Source: Pseudomonadota bacterium (GTDB taxonomy: Bacteria; Pseudomonadota; Gammaproteobacteria; UBA9214). Taken from it: a stretch of 64,000 bases of DNA. This document shows positions 27,805-36,229 of this stretch, in pieces (position 1 is the stretch's first letter; every line of letters begins with the position of its first letter). The notes under the pieces are model-generated. The model did no database searches. It worked only from the letters and a program-made list of their open reading frames with translations, and had not been told where the DNA came from. A program made the translations under genes and the position numbers. The DNA is taken from positions 124,001-188,000 of the forward strand of contig JAWLAI010000003.1 of NCBI GenBank assembly GCA_041395565.1, given 5' to 3'.

Positions 27805-27821
27805 CGCACCATCATGGTGCA
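27805..27821. promoter_or_regulatory. NtrC-type site upstream of ntrB
   Basis: CGCACCATCATGGTGCA matches the NtrC consensus at all but the first base, and GCACCAT-C-ATGGTGC within it is a perfect 15-bp palindrome. It lies 145 bases before ntrB and 49 bases after the preceding stop, suggesting autoregulation of ntrBC. Confidence 0.75.
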
Positions 27822-27965
27822 TACTGGCTGACAGCTGCGCCCGTGAACCCCGCGTATGGCCGCCATGGGTTGGCGTAGCCAGCTGGTTTAGAAGATTTTT
27901 TACGCGCCTGAGATTTTTTCCGGCGCTTTGCCCGATTCTGGTTTGTTTTTTGCAGCAGCCTCGGT

Positions 27966-29048
27966 ATGCCAACCGATATTCCAGTGCCGCGTATCACTGC
28001 CGAGCGCATTCTCGACAACCTGAGCACCGCGGTACTCGTATTCGACGCGCAGCTGCACCTGGTCTATCTCAACCAGGCGGGCGAGGTCATGCTGGCGCAC
28101 AGCGCGCGCTATGCCTGCGGACGTTCCGTGCACGAACTGGTCACCAACGCCGGGATGCTGGTCGAGCACCTCGCCGACGCGATTACCCGGCAGCAGGTGA
28201 TCTCCAGGCGCGGCTGTCTGCTGGAGCTGCCGGACGCCCCCGACCTGCGCGTCAACTGCACCTTCACACCGGTCATGGAGTCGAGCCTGGGGACCTTCGT
28301 GCAGCTCGAGCTGCGCCAGGTCGACCACCAGCTGCGCGTCGAGCAGGACGAACTGCTGATCAACCAGCAGCAGGCGGCGCATGCGCTGGTGCGGGGTTTG
28401 GCGCACGAAATCAAGAATCCACTCGGTGGCCTGCGCGGCGCGGCGCAGTTGATGGAGCGCGAGATCACCGACCCCGCGCTGAAGGAATACACGCGCATCA
28501 TCATCGGCGAGGCCGATCGTCTGCAGGTGCTGATGGATCGCATGCTCGGTCCGAACAGCCTGCCGAACCTGAAGCCGGTAAATATCCATCTGGTACTGGA
28601 GCGGGTGCGCGAGCTGGTGCAGGCCGAGGCGGGCGCCGGCCTGAGTATCCACAAGGATTACGATCCCAGCCTGCCCGACCTGCAGGCCGATGCCGACCAG
28701 CTGATCCAGGCCATACTGAATATCGTGCGTAATGCCAATCAGGCGCTCGGCGGCAAGGGCGAGATCACATTACGCACGCGTGTCTCGCGCAATTTCAACA
28801 TCGGTATCCGCAAGTACCGGCTGGTGGCGCGCATCGAGATCATCGACACCGGTCCCGGTATCGACGAGGAGCTGCGCAAGAAGATTTTCTATCCCATGGT
28901 TACCAGCCGCAGCGACGGGACTGGGCTCGGACTGTCCATCGCGCAAGCGCTGGTCAGTCGCCACCACGGGTTGATCGAGTGCAGCAGCCAGCCCGGAGAA
29001 ACGACTTTCACAATTCTGTTACCACTGGATGACGTGCATGGAGCATAG
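27966..29048 (+). CDS. ntrB: Nitrogen regulation sensor kinase NtrB (GlnL)
   Basis: NtrB phosphorylates NtrC under nitrogen limitation and dephosphorylates it when bound by PII. The 360-residue cytosolic protein has an N-terminal PAS domain (about residues 10-115), the H-box GLAHEIKNPLGGL with His147, and the ATP-binding N, G1 and G2 boxes (NIVRNANQAL, DTGPGIDEEL, GTGLGLSIAQALV). Length fits the family. It overlaps ntrC by 11 bases. A near-consensus NtrC site lies upstream. Confidence 0.97.
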   Translation: MPTDIPVPRITAERILDNLSTAVLVFDAQLHLVYLNQAGEVMLAHSARYACGRSVHELVTNAGMLVEHLADAITRQQVISRRGCLLELPDAPDLRVNCTFTPVMESSLGTFVQLELRQVDHQLRVEQDELLINQQQAAHALVRGLAHEIKNPLGGLRGAAQLMEREITDPALKEYTRIIIGEADRLQVLMDRMLGPNSLPNLKPVNIHLVLERVRELVQAEAGAGLSIHKDYDPSLPDLQADADQLIQAILNIVRNANQALGGKGEITLRTRVSRNFNIGIRKYRLVARIEIIDTGPGIDEELRKKIFYPMVTSRSDGTGLGLSIAQALVSRHHGLIECSSQPGETTFTILLPLDDVHGA

Positions 29049-30441
29049 TGACAAGATTTTCGTGATCGACGACGATCGGTCGATCCGTTGGGTGCTGGAA
29101 AAGGCGCTGGCAGCGGCGGATCTGCAGGTGGAGTGTTTTGAAAACGGCAACAGCGCCATCGCGGCGATCGAGCGCGAGGAGCCGGCGGTGATCGTGACGG
29201 ACATCCGCATGCCGGGTATCGACGGCCTCGCGCTGCTCGAGCGCATTCGCGCCGCGCATCCCGAGCTGCCGGTAATCATCATGACGGCGCATTCCGATCT
29301 CGACAGCGCGGTTGCTGCATTCAAAGGCGGCGCGTTCGAGTACCTGCCCAAGCCGTTCGATATCGATGATGCCGTGGCCCTCGTCAACCGCGCCGTGGAG
29401 GCCCGCGCACAGGCGCCGGCGCCGGCGGCAGCTGCGGACTCACGCCGGGTGCCGGAAATCATCGGCAAGGCCCCGGCGATGCAGGAGGTCTTCCGCGCCA
29501 TCGGGCGGCTGGCCAATTCCAACGCCACCGTGCTGATCAACGGCGAATCCGGTACCGGCAAGGAACTGGTGGCGCTGGCGCTGCACCGTCACAGCCAGCG
29601 TGCCGGCAAGCCGTTCCTGGCGCTTAACATGGCAGCGATCCCGCGCGACCTGCTCGAGTCGGAGCTGTTCGGTCACGAGCGTGGCGCCTTTACCGGCGCA
29701 CAGCACCGGCGTACGGGCAGGTTCGAACAGGCCGACGGCGGCACGCTGATGCTGGACGAGATCGGTGATATGCCGGCGGAACTGCAGACGCGCCTGTTGC
29801 GTGTGCTGGCGGACGGCGAGTTCTACCCGGTCGGTGCGCACACCCCGAAGAAGGTCGATGTACGCATCATCGCTGCCACCCATCAGGATCTGGAGACCCT
29901 GGTCAAGCAGGGCCGCTTCCGCGAGGACCTGTTCCACCGGCTCAATGTCATTCGCCTGCAGCTGCCGCCGCTGCGCGAACGGCGCGAGGACATCCCCGCG
30001 CTACTCGAGCATTTCCTGGGTCGGGCGGCTACCGAACTCGCCGTGGAGGCAAAGACGCTGTCGCGCGATGCGGTGGAATACCTGATGCGGCTCGACTGGC
30101 CGGGCAACGTCCGCCAGCTCGAGAATCTGTGCCGCTGGCTCACGGTGATGGCGCCGGGACAGGAAATCCACGTGGAGGACATGCCGCACGACCTGTCGGG
30201 TGCGGTGCGCGCTGCCGCACCGGTGGAGAGCAGCTGGGAGTCGACCCTGCGGCACTGGGCACAGCAGCGGCTCGGGAGCGGCTCGAAACGGCTGCTCGAC
30301 GACGCCCTGCCGGCGTTCGAGCGCACCCTCATCGAGGTTGCATTGCAGCATACCGGCGGGCGCCGCCAGGACGCCGCCCGGCTGCTGGGCTGGGGTCGCA
30401 ATACCCTGACGCGCAAACTCAAGGAACTCGAGATGCAGTAG
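29038..30441 (+). CDS. ntrC: Nitrogen regulation response regulator NtrC (GlnG)
   Basis: NtrC is the sigma-54 activator of nitrogen-assimilation genes. The 467-residue protein has a receiver domain with phospho-acceptor Asp55 (TDIRMPG) and Lys in PKPF, the AAA+ domain with Walker A GESGTGKE, the sigma-54 contact loop GAFTGA, Walker B LDEIGDM, and a C-terminal Fis-type helix-turn-helix (RRQDAARLLGWGRNTLTRKL). The ATG at 29038 (MEHSDK) is preferred; one at 29029 would add three residues. Likely targets here are glnA and ntrBC. Confidence 0.97.
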   Translation: MEHSDKIFVIDDDRSIRWVLEKALAAADLQVECFENGNSAIAAIEREEPAVIVTDIRMPGIDGLALLERIRAAHPELPVIIMTAHSDLDSAVAAFKGGAFEYLPKPFDIDDAVALVNRAVEARAQAPAPAAAADSRRVPEIIGKAPAMQEVFRAIGRLANSNATVLINGESGTGKELVALALHRHSQRAGKPFLALNMAAIPRDLLESELFGHERGAFTGAQHRRTGRFEQADGGTLMLDEIGDMPAELQTRLLRVLADGEFYPVGAHTPKKVDVRIIAATHQDLETLVKQGRFREDLFHRLNVIRLQLPPLRERREDIPALLEHFLGRAATELAVEAKTLSRDAVEYLMRLDWPGNVRQLENLCRWLTVMAPGQEIHVEDMPHDLSGAVRAAAPVESSWESTLRHWAQQRLGSGSKRLLDDALPAFERTLIEVALQHTGGRRQDAARLLGWGRNTLTRKLKELEMQ

Positions 30442-30474
30442 CACCTGTCTCATCGTTCCACACGGCCGGGACGC

Positions 30475-31440
30475 TCAGGTGCTGCAGGCAGAGACCGCGC
30501 CGTGCAGTGCCAGGCTGCCGACCAGCGGGCCGATGCCGTCGAGTCGATGCCGCTCGAGGTAAGCGAGGATTCCGTCGTTGATACGGGTGCAGATCAGCGG
30601 GTCATAGAAGAGCGCGGTGCCGATCCCGACCGCGCTCGCGCCCGCGATGATGAATTCTATGGCATCCGCGGCGCTGGTGATCCCACCCTGGCCGATGATC
30701 GGGATCGCGTGCTGCCGGCACACCTGGTGTACCTGGTGCACCTTGAGCAGTGCCACCGGCTTGATGGCAGGGCCGGACAGCCCGCCCTGATTGTTACCGA
30801 TGATCGGTGTCCTGGTTTCGATATCGATGGCCATGCCCATCAGGGTGTTGATCACGGAGAAGGCATCGGTTCCGGCCTCGATGCAGCGCCGGGCATTCTC
30901 CGCGATATCGGTCTGGTTGGGCGAGAGCTTGGTGATCAGCGGTTTGCCTGTGGCCGCGCGGCAGGCGCTCACCACGCGCGCTGACATGTCCGGATCGTTG
31001 CCGAACGCCACGCCGCCTTCCTTCACGTTCGGGCAGGAGATGTTGATCTCGATGGCGTCGATCGGAGAATCGTCGAAACGGCGCGTGACCTCGACATATT
31101 CCTCAACGGTGGATCCGGAAACGTTCGCGATGAAGCGGGTCTCGCCGAAGTCGAGTGACGGCAGGATGCTGCTGACCACGTGATCCACGCCCGGATTCTG
31201 CAAACCGATGGCGTTGAGCATGCCGGCAGGTGTTTCCGCGACCCGGTGCGGACGGTTGCCCAGCCGCGCCTGCAGCGTGGTGCCCTTGAGGCAGACTGCG
31301 CCCACGTCGCGGTTGGAAAAGCCGTCGATCCGTGTGTATTCTTCGCCGAAGCCGACACAGCCGGACAGCAGCACCAGCGGCGTCGCGAACGACATGCCGC
31401 AGAAATCGACCTTGAGTTTGTGTGCGTCGGCTGCCTTCAT
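30475..31440 (-). CDS. pyrD: Dihydroorotate dehydrogenase, class 1B-type catalytic subunit
   Basis: This 321-residue flavoprotein oxidises dihydroorotate to orotate in pyrimidine synthesis. The catalytic loop has cysteine (INISCPNVKEGG, Cys136), as in class 1 enzymes; class 2 membrane enzymes use serine. Motifs AGMLNAIGLQNPG, NTLMGMAID, GGLSGPAIKP and IPIIGQGGI are typical of the 1B subunit PyrD. Class 1B normally needs the iron-sulfur/FAD subunit PyrK, which is not nearby. The gene is divergent from trmL with only 26 bases between starts. Confidence 0.88.
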   Translation of the reverse strand: MKAADAHKLKVDFCGMSFATPLVLLSGCVGFGEEYTRIDGFSNRDVGAVCLKGTTLQARLGNRPHRVAETPAGMLNAIGLQNPGVDHVVSSILPSLDFGETRFIANVSGSTVEEYVEVTRRFDDSPIDAIEINISCPNVKEGGVAFGNDPDMSARVVSACRAATGKPLITKLSPNQTDIAENARRCIEAGTDAFSVINTLMGMAIDIETRTPIIGNNQGGLSGPAIKPVALLKVHQVHQVCRQHAIPIIGQGGITSAADAIEFIIAGASAVGIGTALFYDPLICTRINDGILAYLERHRLDGIGPLVGSLALHGAVSACST

Positions 31441-31466
31441 GCGCTCGGGTCTTGCCAGGGTAAGAG

Positions 31467-31940
31467 ATGTTTCACGTCGTACTCTACCAGCCGGAAATTC
31501 CGCCGAATACCGGCAACATCATACGCCTTTGCGCCAACACGGGCAGTACTCTGCACCTGATACATCCGCTCGGTTTCGAACTCGATGATCGCCGCCTGCG
31601 CCGCGCCGGGCTGGACTACCGCGAATTCGCTACCGTGCAGGAGCACACCACGCTGGAAGCGTTCTCCCGCAGCGTGCAACCGCGCACGCTGCGCGGCGTG
31701 TCGACACGCGGCAGCCGCCTGTACACGGATGTCGCCTACCGGCCGGGAGACGCGCTGTTGTTCGGGCCGGAAACGCGGGGGCTGCCGCCCGCAATACTGG
31801 AGCAGCTCGGGCTGGATGCCATACTACGCGTACCGATGTTCAGCGGCAGCCGCAGCCTCAACCTGTCGAACGCCGTCGCCGTGCTGGTCTTCGAGGCCTG
31901 GCGTCAGCAGTCCTTCGCGGGTGCGGTCGATTCACTCTGA
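31467..31940 (+). CDS. trmL: tRNA (cytidine/uridine-34-2'-O)-methyltransferase TrmL
   Basis: TrmL methylates the 2'-OH of nucleotide 34 in leucine tRNAs. The 157-residue SPOUT methyltransferase has the N-terminal motif LYQPEIPPNTGNIIRLCANTG, LLFGPETRGLP and the C-terminal knot IPMFSGSRSLNLSNAVAV-like segment (here VPMFSGSRSLNLSNAVAVLV). Length is standard. It ends by overlapping the gpsA 3' end by 9 bases, tail to tail. Confidence 0.96.
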   Translation: MFHVVLYQPEIPPNTGNIIRLCANTGSTLHLIHPLGFELDDRRLRRAGLDYREFATVQEHTTLEAFSRSVQPRTLRGVSTRGSRLYTDVAYRPGDALLFGPETRGLPPAILEQLGLDAILRVPMFSGSRSLNLSNAVAVLVFEAWRQQSFAGAVDSL

Positions 31941-32933
31941 GCGCATATCCTCGCGGGCGAGCAGGTTGTGTACCGCCGCTGGTGCGGTCAGTCCCTCGTG
32001 CAGCACCATGTAGACCTGTTCGGAGATCGGCATCTCGACATCCCAGTTGCGGGCGAGCTGCACGACCTCGCGCGCGGTATTGAAACCTTCCACCACCTGT
32101 CCGATTTCGCGCACGGCCGCATCCAGCGGCTTGCCGCGGCCGAGGGCAAGCCCGAGACGCCGGTTGCGCGACAGGTCGTCGGTGCAGGTCAGGATAAGAT
32201 CGCCCATGCCGGCAAGCCCCATCAGGGTCTCGCGCCGTGCGCCCATGGCATCGCCAAGCCGGATGATCTCGGCCAGGCCGCGCGTGATCAGCGCGGCGCG
32301 GCTGTTGGCGCCGAGCTGCAGGCCGTCGGTGATCCCTGCCGCAATCGCGAGCACGTTTTTCACCGTTCCGCCGAGCTGCACGCCGATCATGTCCGCGCTG
32401 GTGTATACGCGCATCACCTCGCCGTGCAGACGGGCGGCCAGGTCACCGGCGAAGGCCGGATCGCTGGCGGCAACCGTCAGTGCGGTCGGCAGGCCCCGCG
32501 CCACCTCGAGGGCGAAGGTGGGGCCGGACAGCACGGCGGCGGGGAAGCGGGTGCCCGCGACTTCCTCGAGTACCGCGCTCATGAACTTGCCGGTGCCATA
32601 CTCGAGGCCCTTGGTCGCCCAGGCAATGCGCGATCGGGCGTCGAGCAGCGGCAACAGGTGCGTGAGGACTTCACGGAATGCATGACTTGGCACCACGATC
32701 AGCAGATCGCGCGCGGCACTCACCGCCGGCGCAAGCTCCGACTCGATGCGCAAATTGTCCGGGAAGGCGATCCCGGGGAGAAATTCACGGTTCTGCCGCG
32801 CGTCGGCCAGCCGCTGCATGAACGCGGGTTCATGCCCCCAGAGGATGGTATCGTTGCTGTTCGCCGCCAGGCGTATCGCCAGTGCCGTACCCCAGGATCC
32901 GGCACCGAGTACAGTTATGGGTCCACGGCTCAT
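31932..32933 (-). CDS. gpsA: Glycerol-3-phosphate dehydrogenase [NAD(P)+] GpsA
   Basis: GpsA reduces dihydroxyacetone phosphate to sn-glycerol-3-phosphate for phospholipid synthesis. The 333-residue protein shows the nucleotide-binding GAGSWGTALA motif, the ATKGLE segment, the catalytic KNVLAIAAGI lysine and the GLAGMGDLILTC motif. It lies 54 bases after secB on the same strand, the usual neighbour. Confidence 0.97.
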   Translation of the reverse strand: MSRGPITVLGAGSWGTALAIRLAANSNDTILWGHEPAFMQRLADARQNREFLPGIAFPDNLRIESELAPAVSAARDLLIVVPSHAFREVLTHLLPLLDARSRIAWATKGLEYGTGKFMSAVLEEVAGTRFPAAVLSGPTFALEVARGLPTALTVAASDPAFAGDLAARLHGEVMRVYTSADMIGVQLGGTVKNVLAIAAGITDGLQLGANSRAALITRGLAEIIRLGDAMGARRETLMGLAGMGDLILTCTDDLSRNRRLGLALGRGKPLDAAVREIGQVVEGFNTAREVVQLARNWDVEMPISEQVYMVLHEGLTAPAAVHNLLAREDMRSE

Positions 32934-32987
32934 GTTGTCAGTGCCGGCGCGGTTTCCCGATCGCTGTCGGGCTGGCCCGGTGCCGTC

Positions 32988-33467
32988 TCAGTTGACGTCC
33001 TTGCGCTGCGCGGCGGCTTCCGCCAGCCGCTTCTTGAAGATCATCTCGAAATTCACCGGGGAGAGCACCAGCTGCGGGAATCCGCCGCGTGACACCAGAT
33101 CCGCTATCACGAACGAGGCGTAGGGATAGAGCAGCTGCGGGCAGTACACGTTGATGATGTTGCGCAGTGTGTCCTTGTCGATGCCCTGCAGCAGGAAGAT
33201 GCCGGCCTGCTGCACCTCCGCGAGGTAGGCAGTGGTATCCTCCACCTTGACGGTGGCGGTCAGGGTCAGGACCACTTCGAAATGGTTGTCCGCCAGCTCG
33301 GTGACTTTCTGCCCCAGGTCGAGATTGAGGGCGGGCTTCCATTCGCGCGTGAAGATATCTGGCGAATTCGGCGTTTCGAAAGAGATGTCCTTGGTATACA
33401 CCTTCTGCGTGTGGATGACCGCAGTGTTCCCCTGGTTCTGCGTGTTGTTCTGTTCCGATCCGGCCAT
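32988..33467 (-). CDS. secB: Protein-export chaperone SecB
   Basis: SecB is a tetrameric cytosolic chaperone that delivers unfolded preproteins to SecA. The 159-residue protein contains the core VYTKDISFETPNSPDIF, DNHFEVVLTLT and the PYASFVIADLVSRGGFPQLVLSPVNF-type region (conserved up to PVNFEMIFKKR). The ATG at 33467 begins the usual N-terminus; a longer frame to 33512 adds an unlike leader. The gene lies between yibN and gpsA, but grxC, often found between yibN and secB, is absent here. Confidence 0.96.
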   Translation of the reverse strand: MAGSEQNNTQNQGNTAVIHTQKVYTKDISFETPNSPDIFTREWKPALNLDLGQKVTELADNHFEVVLTLTATVKVEDTTAYLAEVQQAGIFLLQGIDKDTLRNIINVYCPQLLYPYASFVIADLVSRGGFPQLVLSPVNFEMIFKKRLAEAAAQRKDVN

Positions 33468-33539
33468 GGCTGTCGTTCCTGGTGGGCTGATGGTTGTTGT
33501 CTGCAGCGGCACCGTACCCGGACGGGTGGCGCCACCGGT

Positions 33540-33962
33540 TTATTTTCTGGCGAGCGGCAGCTCGGCCTTCTGCCACCCGAGTATACCGCCTCTCAGGTTG
33601 TATACGTTCTCGAATCCATCCTTGCGCAGACGGCTGCAGAATCCCGTTGAACGATTGCCGCTGTTGCAATACACGATCACCGGCCTGCCACGGTACTTCT
33701 CGAGTGCTGTGAGTTTGTCGGCGCTCGGTACGTGTATGGCATTCGCCACGTGTCCATCGCCGTATTCCTTGTCACTGCGCATGTCGATCATGACGGCATT
33801 GTCGTGATTGAGCAGGCGGATGGCTTCACCCGGACCGACCTCGCTGACACCGCTCAGCCGCTGACGCAACTCGCCGCCGATCAGCATGGCGAGCAGCGCG
33901 AACAGTGCGAACACGAGTGCCGGATGGTTGCCGCTGAATTCTATGAGTTGGTTGATTTCCAT
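33540..33962 (-). CDS. yibN: Membrane-anchored rhodanese-like protein (YibN type)
   Basis: This 140-residue protein has one N-terminal membrane helix (about residues 13-30, ALVFALFALLAMLIGG) and a single rhodanese domain with the active-site loop YCNSGNRS, catalytic Cys99. Such proteins bind or transfer sulfane sulfur as a persulfide; recent work on E. coli YibN also links the family to membrane protein insertion. It lies 88 bases downstream of an ArsR gene with persulfide-sensor features and upstream of secB, so all may form one transcription unit. The natural sulfur donor and acceptor are unknown. Confidence 0.92.
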   Translation of the reverse strand: MEINQLIEFSGNHPALVFALFALLAMLIGGELRQRLSGVSEVGPGEAIRLLNHDNAVMIDMRSDKEYGDGHVANAIHVPSADKLTALEKYRGRPVIVYCNSGNRSTGFCSRLRKDGFENVYNLRGGILGWQKAELPLARK

Positions 33963-34050
33963 TGTTCCCTCGGATGCTGGGCGCGACCCTGGGCGCAGGC
34001 CGCGCTTTCGCAGTCAGTCTGTATACGCGGCAGCCGGGCCGGCGCCGGCG

Positions 34051-34365
34051 TCAGGGGCTGGTGCAGAATACTTCGCGCATCATGCTGATCAGCCGCAGTG
34101 TGCGCGAGTCCCCGACACGGTAATACACACGGTTGGCATCCTTGCGTGATGCCAGGATACCCTTGTCCCGCAGGATGGCCAGATGCTGCGAGATGTTGCT
34201 CTGCGAAGTACCGACGCGCTCGACGATGTCCTGCACGCTGATCTCCTGGTCGCCCAGGGTGCACAGGATCTTCAGCCGCAGGGGATGCGACATGGCTTTG
34301 AGTGAGCGCGATGCCCGGTCGATGTCCTCGGCACGGGTGAGCAGTGATTCGTTGCTTGCTGTCAT
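34051..34365 (-). CDS. ArsR/SmtB family regulator, probable persulfide sensor (BigR/SqrR/YgaV-like)
   Basis: This 104-residue winged-helix repressor has the ArsR core SHPLRLKILCTL, the recognition helix TSQSNISQHLAILRDKGI and wing RKDANRVYYRV. It lacks the arsenic motif ELCVCDL. It has just two cysteines, Cys35 (ILCTL) and Cys101 (VFCTSP), 66 residues apart, the spacing of the dithiol pair in BigR (42/108) and SqrR (41/107), which form a tetrasulfide bridge with persulfides. The flanking residues also resemble BigR. With the rhodanese gene next door this supports a sulfide/persulfide-responsive regulator; the function is inferred. Confidence 0.85.
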   Translation of the reverse strand: MTASNESLLTRAEDIDRASRSLKAMSHPLRLKILCTLGDQEISVQDIVERVGTSQSNISQHLAILRDKGILASRKDANRVYYRVGDSRTLRLISMMREVFCTSP

Positions 34366-34401
34366 TCAGCAGCCTCTCTGAGTTGGGTGTTGCTGCGATA
34401 G

Positions 34402-34440
34402 GTTACTGCATTCATTACTAAAACATTATACAATAATAAG
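34402..34440. promoter_or_regulatory. Overlapping arsR / gpmI promoter region with imperfect palindrome
   Basis: An AT-rich segment contains a perfect TATAAT on the minus strand (34425-34430) suited to arsR and a TATACA/ATACAAT element on the plus strand facing gpmI. An imperfect palindrome, ATTACT ... AATAAT (34415-34438), surrounds both and could be the ArsR operator. No strong -35 boxes are seen. Confidence 0.4.
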
Positions 34441-34563
34441 CCTTTCGGGCCATATCCGGCGCAATTTTCCGCATGGCCGGGCAGGCCCGGCCGGCCTTGC
34501 CCCTACGGTCCGCCCCCGTGTTGGCGATAGAACGAATGATACTTTAGACTTCGCCCCGACCTT

Positions 34564-36183
34564 ATGAGTGGAAAGCCAGCACAGCACCGTAATCGCCCTG
34601 CAAGGCCCATGGTTTTGTTGATCCTGGACGGCTGGGGCTACAGCGAGATCCCCCAGCACAACGCCATTGCCGCAGCGCGCAAGCCGGTGTGGGATGCGCT
34701 CTGGCGCGAGCATCCCCACATGCTGATACGCACCTCGGGTGCCGCCGTCGGCCTGCCTGCGGACCAGATGGGGAATTCCGAGGTCGGCCATCTCAATCTC
34801 GGCGCCGGGCGCGTGGTCTACCAGGAATTCACCCGCGTCAGCCGTGCCATCAAGACCGGGTCGTTCTTCACCAACCTGACCCTGACCGACGCCGTCGACA
34901 AGGCCATCGAGAGCGACCGGGCGGTGCACATCCTCGGCCTGCTGTCCCCCGGCGGGGTGCACAGCCACGAGGAGCATATCCATGCCATGGTCGAGCTCGC
35001 CGTGCAGCGCGGCGCACGGCAGGTCTATCTGCACGCCTTCCTGGACGGCCGCGACACCCCGCCGAGCAGTGCCGAACCCTCCCTCCGGGCCATGGAGGAA
35101 CAGTTCGCCCGGCTGCAGGGCGGCCGCTTCGCCTCGGTGATCGGCCGTTACTATGCCATGGACCGCGACCACCACTGGCCGCGGATCCAGGCCGCCTATG
35201 ACCTGATCACCCAGGGCAAGGCGGACTACACCGCCCCCGATGCGCTGAGCGCGCTCGCTGCGGCCTATGCGCGCGGTGAGGGCGACGAGTTCGTCAAGGG
35301 CACCGCGATTGTGCCGCCGGGTACCGCGCCGGTGCGTGTCGAGGACGGCGACGTGGTCGTGTTCATGAATTACCGGTCCGACCGCGCGCGCCAGATCACG
35401 CGGCCGTTCATCGAATCCGGTTTCGAGGGCTTCCAGCGCGAGGTCCAGCCGCGCCTGGCGGATTTCGTCAGCCTCACCGAGTACAAGTCCGATTTCAAGA
35501 TTCACGTGGCCTATCCCGCCGAACGCCTGAAAAACGTCTTCGGCGAATATATATCCAACCACGGTCTGCGCCAGCTGCGCCTGGCGGAGACGGAGAAATA
35601 TGCCCATGTCACGTTCTTCTTCAACGGCGGCGTCGAGCAGCCGTTCGAGGGCGAGGATCGCATTCTGGTGAAGTCGCCGATGGTGGCTACCTACGACCTG
35701 CAGCCGGAGATGAGTTCCGGCGAGGTGACCGAACATCTCGTCGAGGCGCTCGCGGGCGGTTCCTACGATGTCATCATCTGCAATTACGCCAACCCGGACA
35801 TGGTCGGACATTCGGGCAAATTCGATGCGGCGGTCAAGGCGATCGAGGCCGTCGATCGCGCGCTCGGACGTGTGTTCGAGGCAGTGCAGGCATGCGGCGG
35901 CGAAATGCTGATCACCGCCGATCACGGCAATGCCGAGCAGATGCTGGACGAGGAAACCGGCCAGCCGCACACGGCCCACACCAGTAACCTGGTGCCGCTG
36001 ATCTATGTCGGCCGGCCGGCAGCCATGGCCGAGCACGGTGCGCTTTCGGATGTGGTGCCGAGCATGCTTTACCTGATGAACATGGAAGTACCGCCGGAAA
36101 TGACCGGCACCACGCTCATCAACCTGCAGCCGCAAAGCGGCGCACAAGACCCGCCAGCGGCTGCCGCCAAACTGCATGGCTAG
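34564..36183 (+). CDS. gpmI: 2,3-bisphosphoglycerate-independent phosphoglycerate mutase
   Basis: GpmI interconverts 3- and 2-phosphoglycerate in glycolysis using two Mn2+ ions. The 539-residue alkaline-phosphatase-fold enzyme has the metal and nucleophile motifs ILDGWGYSE, MGNSEVGHLNLGAGR (nucleophilic Ser), the HAFLDGRDTPP region, the NPDMVGHSGKFDA motif and ITADHGNAEQM. About 15 residues before PMVLLILDGWG are extra; a start at the second Met is possible. The C-terminal 20 residues are Pro/Ala-rich and variable. It heads a gpmI-envC-ctpA-yibQ run. Confidence 0.97.
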   Translation: MSGKPAQHRNRPARPMVLLILDGWGYSEIPQHNAIAAARKPVWDALWREHPHMLIRTSGAAVGLPADQMGNSEVGHLNLGAGRVVYQEFTRVSRAIKTGSFFTNLTLTDAVDKAIESDRAVHILGLLSPGGVHSHEEHIHAMVELAVQRGARQVYLHAFLDGRDTPPSSAEPSLRAMEEQFARLQGGRFASVIGRYYAMDRDHHWPRIQAAYDLITQGKADYTAPDALSALAAAYARGEGDEFVKGTAIVPPGTAPVRVEDGDVVVFMNYRSDRARQITRPFIESGFEGFQREVQPRLADFVSLTEYKSDFKIHVAYPAERLKNVFGEYISNHGLRQLRLAETEKYAHVTFFFNGGVEQPFEGEDRILVKSPMVATYDLQPEMSSGEVTEHLVEALAGGSYDVIICNYANPDMVGHSGKFDAAVKAIEAVDRALGRVFEAVQACGGEMLITADHGNAEQMLDEETGQPHTAHTSNLVPLIYVGRPAAMAEHGALSDVVPSMLYLMNMEVPPEMTGTTLINLQPQSGAQDPPAAAAKLHG

Positions 36184-36229
36184 GCGGCACGCGCCCACCG
36201 CGCCGGCAATCCGACCGTCAGTCTGCTGC

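Noticed and set aside
30165..30182. CCACGTGG core inside ntrC as a third parS site
   Set aside because: Only about 11 of 16 positions match the consensus; the core alone is frequent by chance in GC-rich DNA.
31466..31481. parS-like sequence at the trmL start (TGTTTCACGT...)
   Set aside because: Only the left half and centre match; the right half differs at most positions and the bases encode the conserved trmL N-terminus.
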